Shown here piece by piece: positions 57,061 through 64,000 of a stretch of 64,000 bases of DNA. Under the pieces are notes generated by a model. It had not been told where the DNA came from. It searched no databases and was given only the letters and a program-made list of their open reading frames with translations. The position numbers were made by a program, and so were the translations under genes. Numbering within the stretch: position 1 is the stretch's first letter; every line of letters begins with the position of its first letter. Location: contig JAHIXK010000002.1 of assembly GCA_018815245.1 (NCBI GenBank), positions 310,001 to 374,000 of the forward strand. The letters are read 5' to 3'. The DNA comes from Gammaproteobacteria bacterium. GTDB lineage: Bacteria; Pseudomonadota; Gammaproteobacteria; Burkholderiales; Burkholderiaceae_B.

Positions 57061-57614
57061 TCTGTTCCAGTTGCCTTTTGTTCAATTCCGGGCGCTTTCT
57101 GACCCAATTTTAAAGCATGGCTGATTTTGTGAACAATTTGGTAAACAGGTTGCCGACCTGTTTCAACAACCACGGTTGCGCACTCCTTGTACAAAGGCAA
57201 GCGGGCGACCAATAGCTCCTCGATTTTTCGGCGGGGATTTGGGCCTTGAAGCAAAGGCCTGTTTTTGTCCAGCCGCGTGCGTTGATAAAGGTCTGCAACA
57301 GAAGCGCTTAAATACACCACGGCGCCTATCTGCTTCAGTATCTCGCGGTTTTCAGCCGCCAGAACGATGCCGCCGCCAGTGGCAATGACATGACGTTCCT
57401 TTCCAACAAAACTGGCCAGCGCCATCGACTCGCGTCGACGAAAACCGGCCTCGCCTTCAATTTCGAAAATGACGGGAACACTGACACCCGTTTGTTGCTC
57501 GATCAAGTGATCGGTGTCAGTGAATTCCCAGGACAGATGTTTGGCCAAAGCCTTGCCGACAGTGCTTTTGCCGGCACCCATCATGCCCACCAGCACAATG
57601 CATTGATTGGACAC
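57057..57614 (-). CDS. aroK: Shikimate kinase
   Basis: Phosphorylates shikimate with ATP; 185 residues. P-loop [11 protein letters not shown] (Lys16), substrate-binding TDTDHLIE with Asp34, the FRRRES Arg-rich segment and ATGGGIVL, and the lid region [10 protein letters not shown] are all present. It is the first gene of the aroK-aroB-dgt-RAYT-gltB-gltD series, 50 bases downstream of pilQ. Confidence 0.97.
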   Translation of the reverse strand: MSNQCIVLVGMMGAGKSTVGKALAKHLSWEFTDTDHLIEQQTGVSVPVIFEIEGEAGFRRRESMALASFVGKERHVIATGGGIVLAAENREILKQIGAVVYLSASVADLYQRTRLDKNRPLLQGPNPRRKIEELLVARLPLYKECATVVVETGRQPVYQIVHKISHALKLGQKAPGIEQKATGTE

Positions 57615-57663
57615 TTCGTTGAATCTTTGTAAACAATCGAATCATTGTACGGTAAAGCATGTG

Positions 57664-59745
57664 TTATTGGTCTGCCAGCACAACGGGGGTCAAAAAGATT
57701 AACAGTTCAGCCCGGCGCTTGCTGTCGGTTTTACCTTTGAACAACAAACCAAGGCCTGGAATATCGCCAAAGAAAGGCACCTTCTCGTTTTGCAGGTTGT
57801 CATCTTCCTCAAAAATACCTCCCAGCACAACGGTACCACCGTCGGCCACGAGAACCTTGGTTTTCACGCGGCGCGTGTCAATGGCCGGGCCGTTGGGTGT
57901 TGTAATACCCACGGAGTCTTTGGCCACATCCACATCCAGCAACACAGTACCATCCGGCGCAATCTGTGGCGTTACAGCCAACTTCAGGTTCGCCTCTTTG
58001 AATTCCGTTGCAGTCGCACCACTGCTGGTGGCGATCTGATAGGGAATTTCCGTGCCCTGCTCAATCAATGCGGGCTCTTTGTTGGAAGTAATAACCCGAG
58101 GATTTGATACAGTGCGAATCTTGTTTTCAGTTTCAAGCGCACGCAATTGTAAATTGATCAGTCGGGTCGAATTGGCGTTGAACAGGGTGTACGCCAGCGT
58201 AGTTGACGCACTCGCCCCGGTATCTGCAAACCCTTTGCTGCCAAACTGCTCTCCAATTTCGGTAAATGCAGTCGCCCCGGAAGAGGCCGCCCGAATGCGC
58301 ACACCCAGCTCTCTGGAAACCGATGTGTCCGCCAACACCACACGCGCTTCAATCATGACTTGCTTTACCGGCTTGTCCAAACTCGTGACAATCATGCCGA
58401 TCCGCTCCATGCGGGTTGGTGTGTCCTGCACGAAAACCTGGCTCGTTCGCTCGTCTGAGATCAAAGTTCCGCGTGAAGACAACAGCTTCGAATCTTCCGA
58501 TTTGATCAATGCGACCAAATCTGCCGTTTTTTGATAACTGACCTGAAACACCCTTGAAACCAGCGGCTCCATGTCATCCTGGGCCTGGCGATTGGCCGTC
58601 TGAAATTTATCATTGCTAACATCCGCAGGTGTTGAAACCAGCAACACGTTGCCAGACTGGCTTGAAACCAAACCTTTGGAGCGCATGACAATGTCCAAAG
58701 CCTGATCCCAAGGCACATCTTTCAAGAACACGGACACATTGCCCTTCACCGAGTCGCTTAACACCAGGTTCATTTTCGTAAAATCAGCAAAAACCTGCAT
58801 CACAGTGCGAATGTCGGCGTCCTTGAAATCCAGAGTGATTGGACGGCCACTGTAACGCGCCACCAAGCTTTGCCCCTTTACTGCAGATTTCACTTCCTGC
58901 AGGCTGCTGGCCTGTTCAGCCTGCTTGACGATCGGCGTGACCTCAACTTCCACGACGGCCCCGAGCTGCCGAACAATGTGCGTGGCATTGTTCAAGTCCA
59001 TCTGCACCAGAAGGGTTTGGTCGCCGGGTGTCAAAGTCAATCCCTGAATTGGCGAATCCGGCTTGGTTGACAACTGTTTGGGAATCTCAGGCTTTACCCC
59101 GGCATTGGCAAAGCGAAGCCGCAAACGCTCGCTGTTCAGCACTGCGTCTGCAACAATGTCGCTGCGATCAAATTCGATGCGAATCAACTGCTTGCCGTTT
59201 TTCTCACTTACACTCCAGCTGTTCAGCACTGGCCCCTCTTTCACCACAACTGGCTTGCCCAACACCTCAGAAACCGTTTCCTTCAAGGCACTTTTTGCGG
59301 GCAACACGGCGATCTGAGCAATACCCGGCACAAAGGGCTTTGGCCCTGAAAAAACAAGATCAACCGAACGATCCGATTGGCTCACTTGAACGTCATAATT
59401 TTGAGCCATTTCAAACACCAAACGGCTTTTACCCCCGGAGGCGATCAACTGCGACTTCTTTATCCTGCTGCCAGAGGCAAAGACAACCGGCAACGATTTG
59501 TTGTCTAGCTGCACGGAAAAATCAACCACCTGCCGCGCCGGGTTGGCGATGCGAAACAAGCCCGGCTTGTTTTCCAGTGCCTGATCAAACTGCAAGCTTA
59601 CTTGTGTACGATCATCAAGCTCCTCCACTTTGACAGCAGTCACAGTTACTGCCCAAGTTTGTCCAATCAACATTAAAAACAGGCCCAAACCCAACAAACC
59701 ATTTATCAAGAAAAAAGCGCTGCGATTGATCAATTTAATAGTCAT
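57664..59745 (-). CDS. pilQ: Type IV pilus secretin PilQ
   Basis: Outer-membrane secretin through which the pilus passes, 693 residues. Signal peptide with a Leu-rich core (FLINGLLGLGLFLMLIG), two AMIN-type peptidoglycan-binding regions in the first 270 residues, an STN/N0 domain (SGRPITLDFKDADIRTVMQV), an N1 domain, then the secretin barrel ending in VADGGTVVLGGIFEEDDN and LLFKGKTDSKRRAELLIFLTP (split). ATG 59745 overlaps the pilP stop (TGATG) and has AGGGG upstream, better than the TTG at 59748. Confidence 0.97.
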   Translation of the reverse strand: MTIKLINRSAFFLINGLLGLGLFLMLIGQTWAVTVTAVKVEELDDRTQVSLQFDQALENKPGLFRIANPARQVVDFSVQLDNKSLPVVFASGSRIKKSQLIASGGKSRLVFEMAQNYDVQVSQSDRSVDLVFSGPKPFVPGIAQIAVLPAKSALKETVSEVLGKPVVVKEGPVLNSWSVSEKNGKQLIRIEFDRSDIVADAVLNSERLRLRFANAGVKPEIPKQLSTKPDSPIQGLTLTPGDQTLLVQMDLNNATHIVRQLGAVVEVEVTPIVKQAEQASSLQEVKSAVKGQSLVARYSGRPITLDFKDADIRTVMQVFADFTKMNLVLSDSVKGNVSVFLKDVPWDQALDIVMRSKGLVSSQSGNVLLVSTPADVSNDKFQTANRQAQDDMEPLVSRVFQVSYQKTADLVALIKSEDSKLLSSRGTLISDERTSQVFVQDTPTRMERIGMIVTSLDKPVKQVMIEARVVLADTSVSRELGVRIRAASSGATAFTEIGEQFGSKGFADTGASASTTLAYTLFNANSTRLINLQLRALETENKIRTVSNPRVITSNKEPALIEQGTEIPYQIATSSGATATEFKEANLKLAVTPQIAPDGTVLLDVDVAKDSVGITTPNGPAIDTRRVKTKVLVADGGTVVLGGIFEEDDNLQNEKVPFFGDIPGLGLLFKGKTDSKRRAELLIFLTPVVLADQ

Positions 59746-60272
59746 CAAAATCCCCTAGGCAAATCACCAGGTATCAGGTTCAACTCCAGGCGTGCGCCCC
59801 CAGTTTCCACGTCCAAAGGTATTAGCACCGCATGTCTGCGGCCCAATGTCACCACTTTGTGTGTATTCAGTACGTAACTTCCAACCCCTACGACATGGTC
59901 TTTTTCACCATCATTCAAAATGGCAATTCGCTGCCCGGAAGTTTCGATCAACCCAGTCAAACGCAATGAGGCAGCAGACGAGCCACCTGCAGTCTCGTAG
60001 CCTTGACCGCTCATCGGCGTGATGCTTGACCATTCGAACAACCCGCCGGTGATGACAGGTAAACTTGAAGACCCTGGGTTCAACATGTTTAAAGTCGGGC
60101 TGACACCTGGAAGCGGATCAATTACAGAGCCCTCGGTAAACTCCATGGAACCAGGCCCACCTCGACTCAGCCGTCTATCCAATTCCTTTAGTGCCGTGGA
60201 GTGGCTCTCCGCAGGATCAGCCAACTCCGGTAGCATCGGAACCAGCAATAAAGAAAACAAAAACTCGATCAT
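59745..60272 (-). CDS. pilP: Pilus assembly protein PilP
   Basis: Periplasmic link between PilNO and PilQ, 175 residues. The C-terminal PilP beta domain is recognised by LRLTGLIETSGQRIAILNDG and KDHVVGVGSYV followed by VVTLGRRHAVLI. The N-terminus has a hydrophobic helix (MIEFLFSLLLVPMLPEL) but no lipobox Cys, unlike the lipoprotein PilP of Pseudomonas and Neisseria. Its start overlaps the pilO stop by 4 bases, so no upstream extension is available. Confidence 0.92.
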   Translation of the reverse strand: MIEFLFSLLLVPMLPELADPAESHSTALKELDRRLSRGGPGSMEFTEGSVIDPLPGVSPTLNMLNPGSSSLPVITGGLFEWSSITPMSGQGYETAGGSSAASLRLTGLIETSGQRIAILNDGEKDHVVGVGSYVLNTHKVVTLGRRHAVLIPLDVETGGARLELNLIPGDLPRGF

Positions 60273-60898
60273 TCTGAAGCTTCCTCCCCGGACTCACCGG
60301 ACGGTACTTTTGGAGCATTCGCTGAAAGCTGCACAAAGGCATTTAATTCGCCATTCATTTGCCAATCCCCAGAGTCGGGCAACACAGACATCTCAAACTC
60401 CTTCAAACTAACCTGACGAGTAAGACTCGCAATTTGGTTGGGCAGCTTGGCGATCGCACCACCCTGTCCACGCACACGAACCTTGACGGGAACTACACGC
60501 ATCACCTCTTGGTCCACAGATTTTTGCGGGGTAAATTCAGACAAGCTCAATTCCTGGTCCAAAATCACTTCGTTGATTCGCCCCAACAAAGAGGCGAGCT
60601 CTCGCTCAGTGGGCAAGGCCACGGTTAGAGCCGGCAGCTGCGCCTCCATCTGCACCAACTTCGCTTCGATCGCGGGCGCCTCCAGCAACAGTAGCGACTG
60701 AGCATCAAGACGCGTCAACGAACCCTGAATCTCCATCTCAAGCCGGGAATTGGCATCAAGGCTGTGCTTCCAAAAAAGCAGGAAGCACACGATGCCCAGT
60801 ACAACCCACACCCCAAGTACAAGAAGAATTCTGTTTAGAACACCAAGAAGCGGCAGGTCCTCTACAAAAGTCCGAAAATCCCATTCATCTAGTCGCAT
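60269..60898 (-). CDS. pilO: Pilus assembly protein PilO
   Basis: Inner-membrane alignment protein of 209 residues. ATG 60898 gives MRLDEWDFRTFVEDLPLLG, then one transmembrane helix (ILLVLGVWVVLGIVCFLLFW), a coiled-coil segment rich in Leu and Glu, and the ferredoxin-like domain with LASLLGRINEVILDQELSL. The longer start (60931) would add residues that belong to the pilN frame overlap. It dimerises with PilN. Confidence 0.94.
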   Translation of the reverse strand: MRLDEWDFRTFVEDLPLLGVLNRILLVLGVWVVLGIVCFLLFWKHSLDANSRLEMEIQGSLTRLDAQSLLLLEAPAIEAKLVQMEAQLPALTVALPTERELASLLGRINEVILDQELSLSEFTPQKSVDQEVMRVVPVKVRVRGQGGAIAKLPNQIASLTRQVSLKEFEMSVLPDSGDWQMNGELNAFVQLSANAPKVPSGESGEEASE

Positions 60899-61466
60899 CT
60901 GAAGCCCCACGCAACAAAGCCTTGATCTCAAAAAGGTGTCGCTGTCCTTCCTTCACATCCTTGCCATCATTGTCGGGCTCTGTCAGGGTGACCAGATCGA
61001 CCGAATGAAACAAGTGATTACCCCCCTCCATTTGATCGACCCATTCCGCCAGATGGGACACTACGTTGGTAAACCCGTTGATGGTCAACACATCTTTCGC
61101 GGCGGACAGACGGGTAATGGAAACACTGGACGGCACGGTACCATCTACAAACGAGACCCAATTACTCGCCAAAAGTGACTCCACCTCCACGGCCCTCAAT
61201 GCACCAATCTGCCGCTCCAGCACAGCCAGACGATCTTTCTTGACTTGAACTTCCTGCACTTGGTTGGCCACGTCCGTCTCCATCGCGGAAAGATTGCTCA
61301 AAAAACGCTCTTTCTTTGCAGCACGATCCGAAAAATCATTACCCACCGAAAGACACAGCAGCAAACCGGCCACAACGCCAACAAACAGTTCAGCCATCAC
61401 GCGTTGGCGACGCTTTTTCTCACGAAATGCCCGATACGGGTAAAGGTTGAACAGAATTACTCGCAT
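60885..61466 (-). CDS. pilN: Pilus assembly protein PilN
   Basis: Inner-membrane partner of PilO, 193 residues. The short cytoplasmic tail begins MRVILFNLYPYRAFREKKRR, a variant of the NLLPHR motif by which PilN docks on PilM, followed by one transmembrane helix (ELFVGVVAGLLLCLSVG), a coiled coil and a small C-terminal domain. Overlaps pilM by 10 bases and pilO by 14. Confidence 0.95.
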   Translation of the reverse strand: MRVILFNLYPYRAFREKKRRQRVMAELFVGVVAGLLLCLSVGNDFSDRAAKKERFLSNLSAMETDVANQVQEVQVKKDRLAVLERQIGALRAVEVESLLASNWVSFVDGTVPSSVSITRLSAAKDVLTINGFTNVVSHLAEWVDQMEGGNHLFHSVDLVTLTEPDNDGKDVKEGQRHLFEIKALLRGASDATR

Positions 61467-62425
61467 GGCATCGCCTCCAGTGCACCAAAAGGAACAACAT
61501 CATCATGCCAATAAGTTTGTAACTCCTTGCGCGGCGAGATGACCTGCAAACGAGGAGAAAGGGTTTGACTCCGCCTGACCGTCGCCTCACAGCCCTTGGT
61601 GTACATCAACTCTCCACCTAGAATTAACCGCACAGAGGCAACCTCTTCCGGTGCCCCATCACGCGTCCAGGTCGACACCAAACGCTCCAGCGCGGAGACT
61701 GCTTGAACCACAGAAAATCCCTCCTCACTGTGCTCCATGCTTTCGTTGAACAATACGCCCTGCGAAAACACTGCCAAACGAATTCGATGCCGCGACAATT
61801 CACCATGCAACAAAAACCGGATATTCGAGGTTTTTAACGCCTCCGGGGCCATTTGCATGTAGCCATTCATCGCTGCGATAGAGTCCAACGTGACCCCCAA
61901 GCAGGTCAAACCACAGGCCTGACAAGCAACTAGAATTTCATCTATCTGCTTTTGATCAATGCCAGCTACAGCTAGGTTCATACTGCCATCAGAAAGTTCT
62001 GACTTGACCTGCCAGTCAAAGGCGGCCTCCCTTTCAGAGGATCCGGCGGCAGCTTCCATTAATTCCTGAATCTGATAGCGGATCAGATTCTCGCGATCGT
62101 CCTTGTTCGCGCTGATTTCGCCCAAATACGCATGCTTGGATGGCACCGAGATCACGACATACGCAGGACGAGCGAACATCGTTGGCACCTGGGCCAAAGA
62201 ACTGTTCATGGCCTGCTGTAGTGACACCGATGTCAACAAGGCATCATCTGAAGGAGTGAGACCCAACTCACATCCGCCCGAGGCGTGAATGGATTTAAAT
62301 GACAACCGCTCTCGACGTTCGATTTCTCCATACACCCAGCGGCAACGATCACCACTGAACGACAAAGACAAAGCATGTAAAGCCCCTCTTTGAAAACCGT
62401 GCAGCAATCTTTGAATAAAAGTCAT
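61457..62425 (-). CDS. pilM: Pilus assembly protein PilM (divergent)
   Basis: Cytoplasmic actin-like ATPase that binds PilN, 322 residues, first gene of pilMNOPQ. The family is clear from VISVPSKHAYLGEISANKDD, RYQIQELMEAA, VAGIDQKQIDEIL and LGVTLDSIAAMNGYM, but the usual N-terminal GxDIGxSSVK phosphate loop is not recognisable (ALSLSFSGDRCRWVYGE occupies its place). It is the gene divergent from ponA, with about 150 bases between them holding both promoters. Confidence 0.88.
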   Translation of the reverse strand: MTFIQRLLHGFQRGALHALSLSFSGDRCRWVYGEIERRERLSFKSIHASGGCELGLTPSDDALLTSVSLQQAMNSSLAQVPTMFARPAYVVISVPSKHAYLGEISANKDDRENLIRYQIQELMEAAAGSSEREAAFDWQVKSELSDGSMNLAVAGIDQKQIDEILVACQACGLTCLGVTLDSIAAMNGYMQMAPEALKTSNIRFLLHGELSRHRIRLAVFSQGVLFNESMEHSEEGFSVVQAVSALERLVSTWTRDGAPEEVASVRLILGGELMYTKGCEATVRRSQTLSPRLQVISPRKELQTYWHDDVVPFGALEAMPCE

Positions 62426-62573
62426 AAGTAAACTCTGAACAAGATAGAACTTCAGAGTAGAGAATTCAGGCGAGCCAGCTAACCCTCAATAGAGTGCCCA
62501 ACCAGAAGGGGTAGATCCGAGATTTCGCCGCCACAGGTCAACGGCCTCAATTTCCAGTGCGTTGGCAGATACA

Positions 62574-64000
62574 ATGTGTGCACTGTCACCTATCTTGCAA
62601 CGACCTGTGAATTCAAACAAAACCCGCCTCCAGCCCCAACAATCCGGCTTCATCGCATCTGCACTGACCATACTCATCGGCTTGGGCGTGTCGGGCGTGC
62701 TTCTTGTAAGCGTTGCCTTGGCACTCATTTTTCCGAAGCTTCCTGATCTTGACACCCTGACCGACTACCGGCCCAAAGTACCACTGCGCGTTTTAACCAC
62801 AGATGGTGTACTGATCGGTGAGTTTGGCGAGGAAAGACGACGTCCAGTGGACATTACGGAAGTGCCAGTCGTGATGCAACAAGCCATTTTGGCGGCAGAA
62901 GACGACCGCTTCTATCAGCACGGCGGCATCGACTTCATGGGCGTGGCCCGTGCTTTGGTCACCAACGTCACATCGGGCGGGCGGGCGCAAGGTGCCAGCA
63001 CCATCACCATGCAGGTTGCGCGCAACTTCTTTCTAACCCGCGACAAAACATGGACCCGAAAACTTTACGAAGTGCTGCTGGCCTACAAAATTGAAGACAA
63101 CCTGTCCAAAGACGAAATTCTGGAGCTGTACATCAACCAGATTTACCTGGGCCAGCGTGCCTACGGGTTCCAGTCCGCCTCGCAAGTGTATTTTGGCAAA
63201 CCCCTTCGTGAAATCAACGCAGCCGAAGCGGCAATGCTGGCCGGTCTGCCCAAAGCCCCTTCTGCCTACAATCCGATCGTGAACCCCAGTCGCGCACGCA
63301 TTCGGCAGGAATACGTACTGCGTCGCATGCACGATCTCGACTACCTGGACGACAAACAGTACGAAGAAGCGCTGAAAACAGAATTGGTGTATCGCAACCG
63401 CAAAGTAAACGGCGACGACGTCGAGGCCACCACCGGCCTGACCATCAATGCCGACTACGCCGCAGAAATGGCCCGTCAGGCCGTGGTTGCAATGTACGGC
63501 GAAGAAGCCTACACATCCGGCATCACCGTGACCACCACCCTGATTGCCAAGGAACAACGCGCTGCCCAGCGCGCATTGCGCAATACCGTCATGGATTATG
63601 AATTGCGCCAATTCTTTCGTGGTCCGGAAGGCTTCATGGAGCTGCCCAATGACCCCAAGGAGGCCGAAGAAGTTATTGGTGACAACATCAGTGATTTCAC
63701 CGACTACGGCTTCCTTCAAAGCGCCGTGGTGCTGTCCGCCAGCCCCACTGAAGTGGTGGTTTCTCAAGGTGCGGGCGAGCCGCTAAAACTGACAGGCGCC
63801 AGCTTGAAACCCGCAGAAAGCTGGCTTAATGAACGTTCCCCGGCCAACAAGCGCCTGAAACGCGGCGCCGTGGTTCGAATTTTGAAACGAAAAGACCAGC
63901 CCCCCATGTTGACCCAACTGCCGGAAGTGGAGGCGGCCTTCATTGCCATTAACCCCAAAGACGGCTCAATCCGTGCCCTCTCTGGTGGCTTTGAGTTTTC
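62574..64000 (+). CDS. mrcA: Class A penicillin-binding protein 1A, 5' part
   Basis: Bifunctional peptidoglycan synthase running off the right edge; about 475 residues are visible. Transmembrane helix about 26-53, then the glycosyltransferase domain with the catalytic Glu in ILAAEDDRFYQHGGIDFMGV, QGASTITMQVARNFFL, KTWTRKLYEVLLAYKIE and YGFQSASQVYFGKP. The later ODD/OB-like insert typical of PBP1A begins after about 290. The transpeptidase domain lies outside the window. ATG 62574 is used; a GTG at 62607 is equally plausible and neither has a strong ribosome site. Confidence 0.95.
   Translation, partial: MCALSPILQRPVNSNKTRLQPQQSGFIASALTILIGLGVSGVLLVSVALALIFPKLPDLDTLTDYRPKVPLRVLTTDGVLIGEFGEERRRPVDITEVPVVMQQAILAAEDDRFYQHGGIDFMGVARALVTNVTSGGRAQGASTITMQVARNFFLTRDKTWTRKLYEVLLAYKIEDNLSKDEILELYINQIYLGQRAYGFQSASQVYFGKPLREINAAEAAMLAGLPKAPSAYNPIVNPSRARIRQEYVLRRMHDLDYLDDKQYEEALKTELVYRNRKVNGDDVEATTGLTINADYAAEMARQAVVAMYGEEAYTSGITVTTTLIAKEQRAAQRALRNTVMDYELRQFFRGPEGFMELPNDPKEAEEVIGDNISDFTDYGFLQSAVVLSASPTEVVVSQGAGEPLKLTGASLKPAESWLNERSPANKRLKRGAVVRILKRKDQPPMLTQLPEVEAAFIAINPKDGSIRALSGGFEF

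Overview
The window reads as a chromosomal stretch of a betaproteobacterium of the order Burkholderiales. The gene orders fmdB-DUF502-aspS-nudB, ssb-MFS against uvrA, and pilMNOPQ-aroK-aroB-dgt-gltB-gltD facing ponA are all characteristic of that order. Moderate GC content and the mix of functions suggest a Limnobacter-like organism, but the genus is an inference and no rRNA is present to test it. I found no tRNA, rRNA, CRISPR array, intact insertion sequence or prophage.

Layout. 1-4 kb: end of a hypothetical gene, TetR and GNAT genes, a beta-carbonic anhydrase and a small outer-membrane barrel. 3.4-6.1 kb: a Cpx-like envelope stress module, with a Spy/CpxP chaperone divergent from a cpxR-cpxA pair and a perfect GTAAA-N5-GTAAA box between them. 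6.1-12 kb: five co-directional minus-strand genes that all handle phosphodiesters: an EEP-fold protein, a PLD/cardiolipin synthase, an MBL DNA exonuclease, an ATP-dependent DNA ligase and a DUF429 protein. 12-15.5 kb: fmdB-DUF502-aspS-nudB. 15.6-20.5 kb: a membrane desaturase-type enzyme divergent from an AraC regulator, a large secreted alpha/beta hydrolase with a GlyGly-CTERM-like tail, and a DUF411 lipoprotein.

20.5-39.4 kb is an exopolysaccharide locus. It holds a priming sugar transferase, GalE, WecG/TagA, GT4 and GT2 glycosyltransferases, a KpsS/LipB-like enzyme, two acetyltransferases, EpsL/E/F/G-type barrel, export, chain-length and kinase proteins, and Wzy and Wzx. It is bracketed by two paralogous secreted proteins of unknown function. 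A short in-frame relic of the KpsS-like gene lies 4.9 kb from the intact copy. Together these genes could prime, build, acetylate, flip, polymerise and export one Wzx/Wzy-type polysaccharide. No exosortase gene is visible, although EpsL-type proteins usually travel with one.

39.7-47.6 kb: a FAH-family enzyme, a small secreted protein, ssb, an MFS transporter, uvrA, an MscS channel and an orphan protein resembling a catalytically dead protein kinase. 47.7-64 kb: gltD and gltB, a RAYT-like transposase homologue that has lost its catalytic motifs, dgt, aroB, aroK, the type IV pilus operon pilMNOPQ, and the 5' part of a class A penicillin-binding protein running off the window.
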